In this document: positions 9,614 through 18,289 of the stretch, in pieces | Layout of the letters: the number at the start of each line of letters is the position of its first letter | Numbering within the stretch: the stretch's first letter is position 1 | Notes under the pieces: generated by a model | Told to the model about the DNA's origin: nothing | Seen by the model: the letters and a program-made list of their open reading frames with translations, nothing else | Databases searched by the model: none | Origin: Campylobacter sp. MIT 21-1684 | Lineage (GTDB): Bacteria > Campylobacterota > Campylobacteria > Campylobacterales > Campylobacteraceae | Length of the DNA: 64,000 nucleotides | NCBI RefSeq assembly: GCF_026241315.1 | Contig: NZ_JAPHNA010000003.1 | Coordinates: 62,001-126,000 of the forward strand | Reading direction: 5' to 3' | Position numbers and translations under genes: made by a program

Positions 9614-11251
9614 TTATTTTTTCATATTAATGGCTCTTTGTATCATCTGATCACTTGTTGTAATACTTTTAGAGCTTGCATCAAAAGCTTTTTGTGTAAC
9701 TATAAGCTGTGTAAGCTCATTGCTTAAATCAACATTTGATAACTCCAAATTACCCCCTTTAAATTTGGCTGTATCCACAACTTCGCCGTTACTTAAAATA
9801 AAACTTGCTTCACCGCTCTTTTGTGTGGCAGCAAACACATTATCACCCATAGCAAATAAACCTTCTTCATTGATAAAATTATAAAGAGCAAGTTTGCCTA
9901 TTATATGAGTTTTGCCATTGCTAAACTGCGCCACTATGTCGCCTCTGTCAGATATTTGATATTTATTAAAAAAGCCTTCAGCAAGACCATCTTGACGGTA
10001 AGAAACACTTTTTTCTTTTCCGGGTTGTACATAAACTCCGCTATAACCCGAACCAACTTGCTCTGGATTAAAAGGAGTACCAAAATTCAGGGCAATAGCT
10101 CCACCATTTGGATTGTTAATAGTTGTAAGCGTACTTTCTCGCAAAGCCCCATTTTTATCAAATTTTAAAGTCCCTTGCACTTCTTCACCAAGGGGCTCAT
10201 TATCAGAATTATAAATTTGGGCATTTGCTTTGTACTCTATATCATCATTAACTTGAGGCAAAATTCTTTCTACAACCACTCTTACAAAAGACCTGCTTCC
10301 ATCAGCATTATAAACAGGTGATTCAAGTATATCTTGATTTGATTTTTCTTGTTCTGTGGCAATTTGAGCAGAAACAAGCTTAAGAGAATTTAAATCAAGC
10401 CCTTTTATATCAAGTGCGTTGCTAGTAAAATTCAAATTTTCATCTAAAAGGGTTTCGAAACTCGTCCTTGATCCAAAATCATCAGCAAAATTTAAAATAA
10501 TTATATCTCCAGCCTTAGCACTAATAACTTCATCTTTACCTACTTTACCACTTGCTATATATTTATTATCAGCTGTTTTTGTAAGTGTAATTTCATTTGT
10601 ATCAAGTTCAACTTTAACTGTTTGTAATTTTGTATCGCTGTTTAAATTTCCATACCAATTAATATTTTGCGTTGTCTGTGGTGGAATATACATATTCACA
10701 GGCACTGAAAGTACACTTTGGGCACCACTTGCGGCTCTATTAAAATTTTCACTTGAATTGATAGTAAAACCACTACTAACAGGGGCACCTGTATTGAGAT
10801 ATTGACCCATTAAACCAGACACTCTTTGACTATAAGCAATGGCAGAAAAAGCAGGATTCATAGTCCCAAGCACAAAATTTCCATACGAATCAACTAAACG
10901 ACTACTTCCATCTCGTCTAAAAGCACCATTTCTTGTGTAATATGTATTTCCATCAGGTGCTAACACACCAAAAAAACCTTTGCCTTGCAAAGCCACATCA
11001 AATTCGCCCTCACTTGCACTAATTGGTCCTTGAGAAAAAACAAGTTTAGAGGCTGATGGTGTTGAACCATAACCGCTTTGTGCAGGGTTTGTCGATTGTG
11101 AGCTAACCTTGCTGTAAAAAATATCTTTGAATTCAGCATTAGAATACTTAAAACCGGTAGTATTAACATTAGATATATTATGCGCACTTAAATCAATACC
11201 AAAACTGCTGCTTTTTACCCCAGAAACTCCATTATAAAATGCCTTCATCAT
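9614..11251 (-). CDS. flgE: Flagellar hook protein FlgE paralogue (short form)
   Basis: A 545-residue FlgE-family rod/hook protein exported by the flagellar type III system. It has the family N-terminus (MKAFYNGVSGVKSS, then LSAHNISNVNTTGFKYSNAEF near 22-42), the FDVALQGKGFFGV signature near residue 83, and the C-terminal coiled segment LIVTQKAFDASSKSITTSDQMIQ. It ends the block fliK-flgD-flgE and starts 11 bases after flgD. A second, larger FlgE (869 aa) lies at 36.8-39.4 kb. In C. jejuni, as I recall, the larger one builds the hook, so the role of this one is less clear. Confidence 0.9.
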   Translation of the reverse strand: MMKAFYNGVSGVKSSSFGIDLSAHNISNVNTTGFKYSNAEFKDIFYSKVSSQSTNPAQSGYGSTPSASKLVFSQGPISASEGEFDVALQGKGFFGVLAPDGNTYYTRNGAFRRDGSSRLVDSYGNFVLGTMNPAFSAIAYSQRVSGLMGQYLNTGAPVSSGFTINSSENFNRAASGAQSVLSVPVNMYIPPQTTQNINWYGNLNSDTKLQTVKVELDTNEITLTKTADNKYIASGKVGKDEVISAKAGDIIILNFADDFGSRTSFETLLDENLNFTSNALDIKGLDLNSLKLVSAQIATEQEKSNQDILESPVYNADGSRSFVRVVVERILPQVNDDIEYKANAQIYNSDNEPLGEEVQGTLKFDKNGALRESTLTTINNPNGGAIALNFGTPFNPEQVGSGYSGVYVQPGKEKSVSYRQDGLAEGFFNKYQISDRGDIVAQFSNGKTHIIGKLALYNFINEEGLFAMGDNVFAATQKSGEASFILSNGEVVDTAKFKGGNLELSNVDLSNELTQLIVTQKAFDASSKSITTSDQMIQRAINMKK

Positions 11252-11262
11252 TTGTTTTGCCT

Positions 11263-12009
11263 TTAATAAAAACCTCGATCAGAAATTTCTTTTATATCAT
11301 CAAACTTCACTTCTTTTCCAGCTATTTTTGCAATCGTTTGACCGTCTTTAAAGCGAATTGCATCAATAGGATAACTACCATAATTTGATGTAACTTTTTG
11401 GCCAAGTGCTTTGTCATTATAAACTAGTTTTGCACTATACTCTCCGTCTCCAGCATAAACACCATCATTATTTCTACCATTCCATTCAACACTATAAAGT
11501 CCTGGTCCGACAGACTTTCCTTCATCTAATTTTGTATTATATACAAGCTTGTTATCTTTGTCATACACTTCTAAATTTACACCCTGTTCGTTTGAACTTA
11601 CAGGCATATAAAAACTCATTGTAATATTTGTATTTTGCCCACTAAGCTTTACTGTGTCATCAATAGTTGCCGTACGTCCAATAGCACTAATAGCAGAAGA
11701 ATTCATCGCTGTGCTGAAAGATTGAGAAAGCTTGTCCATTGTCTCAACCATTTTTTGCATAGTTGAATTTGTATTTTGCTGCATTTCCAAAGCAGCAAGT
11801 TGTGAGGTTTGAGTAAGCATTTTCTCACTATCCATAGGTTCGGTTGGATCTTGATGCTGAAGTTCTATTAAAAGAAGTTTTAAAAAAGCATCTTTATCAA
11901 GGGTAGCTTTTGGATTTGCCACTGTACCACTAGAAGAAGTGCTAGTAGTTGAAGCAGCAGTAGTGTCTGTATTTTGTCTCCAATCTTTCCAATCTGTTTG
12001 CGTTACCAT
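11263..12009 (-). CDS. flgD: Flagellar hook-capping protein FlgD
   Basis: Scaffold cap for hook assembly. The 248-residue protein has a low-complexity T/S-rich N-terminus, then the conserved FlgD core DKDAFLKLLLIELQHQDPTE near residues 39-58 and the following TSQLAALEMQQ segment. A FlgD Ig/tudor-like domain (VSNEQGVNLEVYD, YSVEWNGRNNDG) occupies the C-terminal half. A sigma54 promoter sits directly upstream (12044-12062), so flgD-flgE can be transcribed separately from fliK. Confidence 0.93.
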   Translation of the reverse strand: MVTQTDWKDWRQNTDTTAASTTSTSSSGTVANPKATLDKDAFLKLLLIELQHQDPTEPMDSEKMLTQTSQLAALEMQQNTNSTMQKMVETMDKLSQSFSTAMNSSAISAIGRTATIDDTVKLSGQNTNITMSFYMPVSSNEQGVNLEVYDKDNKLVYNTKLDEGKSVGPGLYSVEWNGRNNDGVYAGDGEYSAKLVYNDKALGQKVTSNYGSYPIDAIRFKDGQTIAKIAGKEVKFDDIKEISDRGFY

Positions 12010-12043
12010 TTCAACAACTCCTTATATAAAAATTAATTACATT

Positions 12044-12062
12044 AAAGCAAAATGTATTCCAA
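12044..12062 (-). promoter_or_regulatory. Sigma54 (RpoN) promoter upstream of flgD
   Basis: The minus strand reads TTGGAATACATTTTGCTTT: GG at plus 12060-12059 and GC at 12048-12047 with exactly 10 bases between, the -24/-12 arrangement. It lies immediately after the fliK stop codon and 35 bases before the flgD start. Confidence 0.75.
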
Positions 12063-12063
12063 C

Positions 12064-13620
12064 TTAGAAATATTTTGCTAAAACAAACTCTAGATTCAGT
12101 TTTTGTTCTTCATCAGAATTTTCTAAAGCCTCTTTAAAACCATAAGCACTACGATTCTTACCTTGATTCTGTTCTTTTTTACCCTGATCGCTAAAATTCA
12201 TTTCAAGTCCTGTAAATCCCATATTAACAAGCGAATTTTTAAATTCAGTTTGATTTTGAATAAAAATATTCATCGTAGCAGTATTTGAATTAAAACTAAT
12301 ATGCAAATTGTTACCTCTTTGCATTAAAGTAACCTCAACCTCACCTAAATTTGAAGGATTTAAAGTAATACTAAGCTTTGTAACTGGTGCTTTATACTGC
12401 TCTATAGCTTCTTTCAAATCGTGAGAAAAATACTTCAAAGTTTCTTTAACAGGATTTTTCATAGAACTGTGTGCTGATTTACTCATATCCTTAAGCAAAG
12501 AATTAAGTTCATCTAAAGTATTTTTCATTGAATCATTACCCGTTTTGTTGTGTTGTGTCAATTCTTCTTTCAAAGAGTTGTCATTTGCCATTGTATTATT
12601 TTCTTTATTTGAAAGGATTTGAGTTTTTGTTGCATTTTCTAAATTAGCTTTTACAAGATCGCTTGAATCTTTTCTTTGTTCTTTATATGATTCTTTGTTA
12701 GAAACTTTATCGAATTCTTTTTGAGTTACAGGCACACTTTTTTTGCTTTCACTCATATTATTATTCAAATCATTTCTATTTTCATTCTTTCTATTGCTGT
12801 CATTTGCCATTGTATTATTTTCTTTATTTGAAAGGATTTGAGTTTTTGTTGCATTTTCTAAATTAGCTTTTACAAGATCGCCTTGATTTTTTTCATTTTT
12901 ATGCCTTACAATCAAATCATTTAAATCCTCCTCTTTATCCAAAGAATCCAATTTTTTTAAAATTTGAGAAAGGAGAGATTGTTCTTTTTCAGTCTTTTTA
13001 GAAAGAATATTTTCAAAATGTACATTTTGAGGAATGTTCTTGCTTATATCGGCTATTTTCTCGCTAATTACTTTTTGAAAAGAATCTTCTATCTTGCCTG
13101 TAAAAAAATGCGCCTTTTCCAAATTTGGAAAGGCAGTTTTCAAATCAGACAAATGTTCAACTTTTATATTTTTAAGCTCCAATCCTAAATCTTCAACCAT
13201 ATCTAAAAGCTCAGCTAAGGTACTAACCTCTTTGAGAGCACTAAATTGCTCTTCACTTTTGAGAATTTGAGTTATTTGATTTGATAATTGATTGAATTTT
13301 ATTTCACTCGTATCAACTTGAAGCTTTTCAAGTAAAGAGAGTATTTGCATAAATGAAGCTGATTCAAAAAAACTTACAGTATCATTTTCATCAAAAAGAC
13401 TATTTTCAAGCTTCATCATTACTTGACCCATAATTTCTTGTTTGTCTTTTTGCAAAGAATCAAACAAGAATATATCGCTTTCTTTTAACAAAGTATGAAG
13501 AAAACTCTCACTATTTTCTAACTCATCTGTTTTATGAATACTCTGTTTGTTGTGAGAATTACTTGTACTTAGCTTACTTAGAGCTGTAAGTTCATTTTTT
13601 TGTGCAACTATATTAGACAT
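12064..13620 (-). CDS. fliK: Flagellar hook-length control protein FliK
   Basis: A 518-residue secreted ruler/substrate-switch protein. The long, highly charged, low-complexity N-terminal and middle regions are typical. The C-terminal ~110 residues carry the FliK domain (VTKLSITLNPSNLGEVEVTL, then HISFNSNTATMNIFIQNQ). Two identical copies of an internal block (DLVKANLENATKTQILSNKE and following residues) arise from a perfect 84-bp direct repeat. Assignment is supported by position between the small leading gene and flgD, as in C. jejuni (Cj0040-Cj0043, from memory). Confidence 0.88.
   Translation of the reverse strand: MSNIVAQKNELTALSKLSTSNSHNKQSIHKTDELENSESFLHTLLKESDIFLFDSLQKDKQEIMGQVMMKLENSLFDENDTVSFFESASFMQILSLLEKLQVDTSEIKFNQLSNQITQILKSEEQFSALKEVSTLAELLDMVEDLGLELKNIKVEHLSDLKTAFPNLEKAHFFTGKIEDSFQKVISEKIADISKNIPQNVHFENILSKKTEKEQSLLSQILKKLDSLDKEEDLNDLIVRHKNEKNQGDLVKANLENATKTQILSNKENNTMANDSNRKNENRNDLNNNMSESKKSVPVTQKEFDKVSNKESYKEQRKDSSDLVKANLENATKTQILSNKENNTMANDNSLKEELTQHNKTGNDSMKNTLDELNSLLKDMSKSAHSSMKNPVKETLKYFSHDLKEAIEQYKAPVTKLSITLNPSNLGEVEVTLMQRGNNLHISFNSNTATMNIFIQNQTEFKNSLVNMGFTGLEMNFSDQGKKEQNQGKNRSAYGFKEALENSDEEQKLNLEFVLAKYF
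12579..12662. repeat. 84-bp direct repeat in fliK, copy 1
   Basis: Identical, by base-by-base reading, to 12798-12881. The copies are 219 bp (73 codons) apart, so loss or gain by recombination keeps the fliK frame. Confidence 0.95.
12798..12881. repeat. 84-bp direct repeat in fliK, copy 2
   Basis: Partner of 12579-12662, with perfect identity. It encodes the same 28 residues of the FliK linker. Confidence 0.95.
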
Positions 13621-13627
13621 TTTCTTC

Positions 13628-13954
13628 CTAAATATCTAAAAATTGACTTTGAGCTAAAATAGGGAATTTAGCTTTTAAATAATTATTCTCATAAACTTTT
13701 ATCATAGAATCGGTAGAGTATTGACTTAAAAGTTCTGCGAGTTCTTCTACATTTTTCGTATTCACAATTTTTTCAAAATTTTCTTCACCATTTAAAAGCT
13801 CTGTAAGCTCAGCTGGAATTCGCAAGAGCGAATCGCTTGTATTCGTTCTTAAACGTTCTAAAAGCTCTAAAGCTTGGAGTAAAATTTCACTTTTTCTATT
13901 AACAAGTTCTACGCAAAAATCAGCTAAGATTTCTTTATTAAGTGGTTTTGACAT
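13628..13954 (-). CDS. Small protein leading the fliK-flgD-flgE block
   Basis: A 108-residue acidic helical protein (MSKPLNKEILADFCVELVNR...) with no signal peptide or membrane segment and no motif I recognise. It lies 7 bases before fliK and directly downstream of a sigma54 promoter, so it is co-expressed with hook genes. By position it corresponds to Cj0040 of C. jejuni. It could be a chaperone or FliK-associated factor, but that is only guilt by association. Confidence 0.75.
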   Translation of the reverse strand: MSKPLNKEILADFCVELVNRKSEILLQALELLERLRTNTSDSLLRIPAELTELLNGEENFEKIVNTKNVEELAELLSQYSTDSMIKVYENNYLKAKFPILAQSQFLDI

Positions 13955-13995
13955 TGTACACCTCTTTTTTTAAAATTTCATTACTTGTGCATATA

Positions 13996-14014
13996 AAAGC
14001 AAAAAGCATTCCAA
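13996..14014 (-). promoter_or_regulatory. Sigma54 (RpoN) promoter of the fliK block
   Basis: On the minus strand TTGGAATGCTTTTTGCTTT gives GG (14012-14011) and GC (14000-13999) separated by 10 bases. The start codon of the first gene is about 45 bases downstream. The pattern is nearly identical to those before flgD and the large flgE. Confidence 0.8.
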
Positions 14015-14029
14015 CTTTTAATTTTATGC

Positions 14030-14035
14030 TATAAT
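14030..14035 (+). promoter_or_regulatory. -10 box for typA
   Basis: TATAAT preceded by TGC (extended -10), 51 bases before the proposed typA start. It is divergent from the sigma54 promoter on the other strand. Confidence 0.6.
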
Positions 14036-14086
14036 AAGCAAAAATCATATATAATACAGGCTTTTAATTTAATTTTGGAGACAAGC

Positions 14087-15895
14087 TTGGAAAATATTAG
14101 AAATATCGCTGTTATAGCTCACGTTGATCACGGAAAAACAACTCTAGTCGATGAACTGTTAAAACAATCAGGAACTTTCAGCGAAAGAGAGCAAATCACA
14201 GAACGCGTTATGGATAGCAATGACATAGAAAAAGAACGCGGTATTACTATACTTTCAAAAAACACAGCTATTGTTTATAAGGGTACAAAAATCAACATTA
14301 TAGACACTCCCGGACACGCTGATTTTGGCGGAGAAGTTGAAAGGGTGCTTAAAATGGTCGATGGTGTTTTACTTTTAGTTGATGCACAAGAAGGTGTAAT
14401 GCCTCAAACAAAATTTGTCGTGAAAAAAGCTCTTGTTTTAGGACTAAAGCCCATAGTAGTTGTTAATAAAATTGATAAAATTGCAGCAGATCCTGAAAGA
14501 GTGATTAATGAAATTTTCGACCTCTTCGTTGCTTTAGGGGCAAATGATGAGCAGCTTGATTTTGCCATAGTTTATGCAGCAGCAAAAAATGGCTATGCGA
14601 AATTGGATTTAGAATCCCAAAGCTCTACTATGGAACCACTTTTTCAAACTATTTTAGAACGCGTTCCAGCTCCAAGTGGAACAAATGAAAACCCTTTGCA
14701 ACTTCAAGTTTTTACTTTAGGATATGATAATTTTGTTGGAAAAATAGGCATAGCACGGATTTTTAATGGTACTGTGAAAAAAAATCAAAATGTTATGCTT
14801 GCAAAAGCAGATGGAAGCAAACTTAATGGCAGAATTTCAAAGCTTATAGGGTTTATGGGACTTGAAAAAATGGATATTGATGAGGCTTATAGCGGAGATA
14901 TTGTCGCCATTGCAGGTTTTGAAGCTTTAGATGTGGGGGATAGTATAGTCGATCCAAACAATCCACAACCACTTGATCCTCTTCATATAGAAGAGCCGAC
15001 TTTAAGCATAGTTTTTGCTGTCAATGATGGACCCTTAAGTGGAACAGAAGGAAAACACATTACTTCAAACAAAATAGCCCAAAGATTAGAAGCTGAAATG
15101 AAAACAAATATAGCAATGAAATTTGAAAGCGGAGGGGAAGGAAAATTTAAAGTCAGCGGTAGAGGAGAACTTCAAATCACTATATTAGCAGAAAATATGA
15201 GACGCGAAGGCTTTGAATTTTGTATGGGAAGACCTGAAGTGATAGTGAAAATTGAAAATTCAATAAAAACAGAACCTTATGAACATTTGGTCATAGACAC
15301 ACCTGATGAATTTAGCGGAGTTATTATAGAAAAACTTGGAAAAAGAAAAGCTGAGATGAAAGCAATGAATCCTACAGGAGATGGACAAACACGACTTGAG
15401 TTTGAAATTCCTGCACGAGGATTAATAGGTTTTAGAAGTCAGTTTTTAACAGATACAAAAGGTGAAGGGGTGATGAATCATAGCTTTTTGGAATTTCGCC
15501 CTTTTAGTGGAGTTGTAGAAAAAAGAGCCAACGGAGCCTTAATTTCTATGGAAAATGGTGCGGCTTTAGGATATTCTCTTTTTAATTTGCAAGAAAGAGG
15601 TGTGCTTTTTATAGAACCGGGTGCTAAAGTTTATACAGGTATGATAATAGGCGAACACTCTCGTCAAAATGATTTGGATGTGAATCCCATCAAAGGTAAA
15701 AATCTTACTAATGTTAGAGCAAGTGGAAGTGATGATGCCATAAAGCTTGTACCACCAAGAAAATTAAGTCTGGAAAGAGCGTTAGAATGGATAGAAGAAG
15801 ATGAACTTGTCGAAGTAACTCCTCTTAATATAAGAGTTAGAAAAAGATATTTAGATCAAAATCAAAGAAAAAGAATGGAAAAAACAAAGTCTTAA
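14087..15895 (+). CDS. typA: Ribosome-associated translational GTPase TypA/BipA
   Basis: An EF-G-like GTPase that acts on the ribosome under stress and in subunit assembly. At 602 residues it has the usual length. The G1 loop AHVDHGKT lies at residues 11-18, followed by the switch [23 protein letters not shown] (G3) and VVNKIDK (G4), with the TypA-specific C-terminal domain at the end. I chose TTG at 14087, giving the family-typical [12 protein letters not shown] start with GGAG 6 bases upstream. An in-frame TTG at 14075 would add four residues and overlap that ribosome-binding site. Confidence 0.95.
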   Translation: MENIRNIAVIAHVDHGKTTLVDELLKQSGTFSEREQITERVMDSNDIEKERGITILSKNTAIVYKGTKINIIDTPGHADFGGEVERVLKMVDGVLLLVDAQEGVMPQTKFVVKKALVLGLKPIVVVNKIDKIAADPERVINEIFDLFVALGANDEQLDFAIVYAAAKNGYAKLDLESQSSTMEPLFQTILERVPAPSGTNENPLQLQVFTLGYDNFVGKIGIARIFNGTVKKNQNVMLAKADGSKLNGRISKLIGFMGLEKMDIDEAYSGDIVAIAGFEALDVGDSIVDPNNPQPLDPLHIEEPTLSIVFAVNDGPLSGTEGKHITSNKIAQRLEAEMKTNIAMKFESGGEGKFKVSGRGELQITILAENMRREGFEFCMGRPEVIVKIENSIKTEPYEHLVIDTPDEFSGVIIEKLGKRKAEMKAMNPTGDGQTRLEFEIPARGLIGFRSQFLTDTKGEGVMNHSFLEFRPFSGVVEKRANGALISMENGAALGYSLFNLQERGVLFIEPGAKVYTGMIIGEHSRQNDLDVNPIKGKNLTNVRASGSDDAIKLVPPRKLSLERALEWIEEDELVEVTPLNIRVRKRYLDQNQRKRMEKTKS

Positions 15896-15901
15896 GATTT
15901 T

Positions 15902-18268
15902 TTATTCTTGCAAAATTTGATTTTTATCGCGGCACAAATCTTGCCAACTTGAATTCGTCTCAAGCTCTATACAAAGCTTTAAACTTTCTTTTTGCTTCTG
16001 CGTATCTTTTATCTTTTCATAAACCCTGCTTTGTATATACAAAGCTCTTGCTCTATCCTCATCTGAAAGTCTTAATTTAAGAAGATCTTGTAAAATACTT
16101 AACGACTCATCATAACTTGATTCTTTTTGCAAAGCTTCTAAATACATAAATTCTAAATTTGGACTAAAAAGATTAACTCCTTTTAAATTCTGGTAATCAA
16201 TGGCCTTTGGCGCGTAATTTAAAATCGTAGTTTGCATATTATGTTCATTAGCATAATTAAGTAAAGAAACATACGATTCAATAAGAGTAAAATTTGGAGT
16301 AAAACTTTCTAAAATTTGTAAAATTTTAACGGCTTGGTTATAATCTCCCTGTTTTAAATAGGAAACAAATTGCAAATAATAGGCTCTAAATTGCTCTTCT
16401 TCACTTTTTAAAATCTTTGAATTTGCTATATTTTTCGCAATATCCACAACTCTTGCATACTGCTTATCATCAAAAAGCATATTTGCTTTTTGCAAACCAT
16501 AAAAAACACTGTCTTCATCAAAATTTTTATCTGCATACATCAAAGCCTGTTCTTTTCTTGAAGTCCTTTGAAAACACTGAAGCATTTGTTTTTTATTGTC
16601 AATCTTTTGTCCTATATCATAAGAAGTAAACTGATTAAAAGTTTGTACAGCTTGTATGCAATCATCTTCTTGAAGTTGATTTTTTAAAGTTTGCACAGCT
16701 GCCTGTTCTAAAAACTTACTTGCACTTGGAATTTGAGCTTTTTCTATTTCATTCTTACGATTTAAAATAGCACTGATATTGCCTTCTTTATAATAGAGTT
16801 TTATGTCCTCATTAAGGGCTTTTTTAGCTATATTTTCATCCTGTACAAGATAGCGATTAAAAATATCTTGATATTTTTTATGCAATAAGCTTGCATTATT
16901 ATCACCAAGAAAAAGAAAAACCTCATCACTTGCTTTGTTAATATCAGTCAAGTACTTTCCATCAAAATACTCATCTTTGTAAAGATTGATATATTTTTCA
17001 GCTTCATTTGGATTTGAACTCTGTGTTAAAACTAAAGCCAAATTTTTTAAAGTCTCTTCATAATCTGGATTGATTCTTGGCATTACAGAAAATGTATTTT
17101 TATAAATATTAGCACTAGTATCAAAATGTTTCTTGTCTGCAAAAAGTTTGGCAAGCTCTAAAGACTTTTTTATATCCTTGCCAAAATACTTAGGATTTGC
17201 CTGTAAAATAGTCTGCACATATTGCATAGCTCTTTGGATATTGGTATTTAAAAGTTCATTTTTAGCTAAAAGCACAGCAGCTCTTGCAGCAAGATCTAAA
17301 TTTTTTGTACCAAAATAAACGTTTTCATACATCTGCACTGCTCTTTCTTTCTCTCCTAGATTATAGATATAATCTGCATAATCAAGTTTTGAAAGTTCAG
17401 CAAAATAATTGTCTGCAAACTCATTTTCCACAATAGACATTATATAATCCACATCTGACCTGCGAGCAAGAACAATATAAGTACGCAACATAATATTTAA
17501 CACTTCTGGAAAATTCTTATCACTTGTATAGGTTCTTGTCCAATTTTTTGCCTCTTGTATCATTTGTTCTAAAATTTCTTGATTTCGTATTGATGGATCC
17601 TCTGTATAAAGTTTTGCTTGAGCCCTAAGTTTATATAAAATAAATTCACTCATAAAAATACTTTTTTTGTAACGGTTTATAGCATTTTGCGCATCAACAG
17701 CAACTTGAGCATAATTGGCTTTTTCAAATTGATTCTTGATTCGAATATAAGTGTTAATATCAGCACTTTGAGGGATAAATACAGGTTCTGAATTTAAGTC
17801 AAGAGCTCCAATATAAGGCAAACTTTCGTGTGGAAAATCTATAGAAAAGTCTAATCCATTATCTTGCTTAACTGCATCAAGAAAAGGGGTAAAAACAAAA
17901 GTAAAACCTTTTGATTTGTGAGAGATTGAAGAACTAAGTTCTTTATCTTGGTAGATATTTTGAGACAAGTCAAACATTCTTGCACGCATTTTTGGAGTGA
18001 TTATGATTGTAATCTTTTGTTCTTCCTTGTTAAAAGTCAAATCAAAAGCAGCAAAATTCTGATTTTGGAGTTCATTATTTACCATACCTGCGATAATACA
18101 TTCAAAATACATCGTCCCTTCAATATCTTTTTGTTGGCAAGTAAATTCAAGTCCATTTGTAAGATGTAATATTGCAAAAGGCTCATTATCTTGTCTGCCA
18201 GTGTTTAAAACAAGCTCAAAAGCAAAAAGTTTGATAATAGTACATATTAATATAACTACAATTCTCAT
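15902..18268 (-). CDS. pflA: Paralysed-flagellum protein PflA
   Basis: A 788-residue periplasmic protein: an N-terminal signal peptide (MRIVVILICTIIKLFAFE), a beta-rich region to about residue 160, then helical TPR/SEL1-like repeats to the end. In C. jejuni PflA is a component of the disk-shaped scaffold around the flagellar motor, and loss gives assembled but non-rotating flagella. Length and position immediately downstream of nuoN match Cj1565c as I remember it. It starts 22 bases after nuoN and may share the nuo transcript. Confidence 0.85.
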   Translation of the reverse strand: MRIVVILICTIIKLFAFELVLNTGRQDNEPFAILHLTNGLEFTCQQKDIEGTMYFECIIAGMVNNELQNQNFAAFDLTFNKEEQKITIIITPKMRARMFDLSQNIYQDKELSSSISHKSKGFTFVFTPFLDAVKQDNGLDFSIDFPHESLPYIGALDLNSEPVFIPQSADINTYIRIKNQFEKANYAQVAVDAQNAINRYKKSIFMSEFILYKLRAQAKLYTEDPSIRNQEILEQMIQEAKNWTRTYTSDKNFPEVLNIMLRTYIVLARRSDVDYIMSIVENEFADNYFAELSKLDYADYIYNLGEKERAVQMYENVYFGTKNLDLAARAAVLLAKNELLNTNIQRAMQYVQTILQANPKYFGKDIKKSLELAKLFADKKHFDTSANIYKNTFSVMPRINPDYEETLKNLALVLTQSSNPNEAEKYINLYKDEYFDGKYLTDINKASDEVFLFLGDNNASLLHKKYQDIFNRYLVQDENIAKKALNEDIKLYYKEGNISAILNRKNEIEKAQIPSASKFLEQAAVQTLKNQLQEDDCIQAVQTFNQFTSYDIGQKIDNKKQMLQCFQRTSRKEQALMYADKNFDEDSVFYGLQKANMLFDDKQYARVVDIAKNIANSKILKSEEEQFRAYYLQFVSYLKQGDYNQAVKILQILESFTPNFTLIESYVSLLNYANEHNMQTTILNYAPKAIDYQNLKGVNLFSPNLEFMYLEALQKESSYDESLSILQDLLKLRLSDEDRARALYIQSRVYEKIKDTQKQKESLKLCIELETNSSWQDLCRDKNQILQE

Positions 18269-18289
18269 ACATCTATTATAACAAAACTC

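Noticed and set aside
14075-14086. Upstream TTG start for typA
   Set aside because: It would place the only Shine-Dalgarno inside the coding region; the TTG at 14087 gives the family's usual N-terminus.
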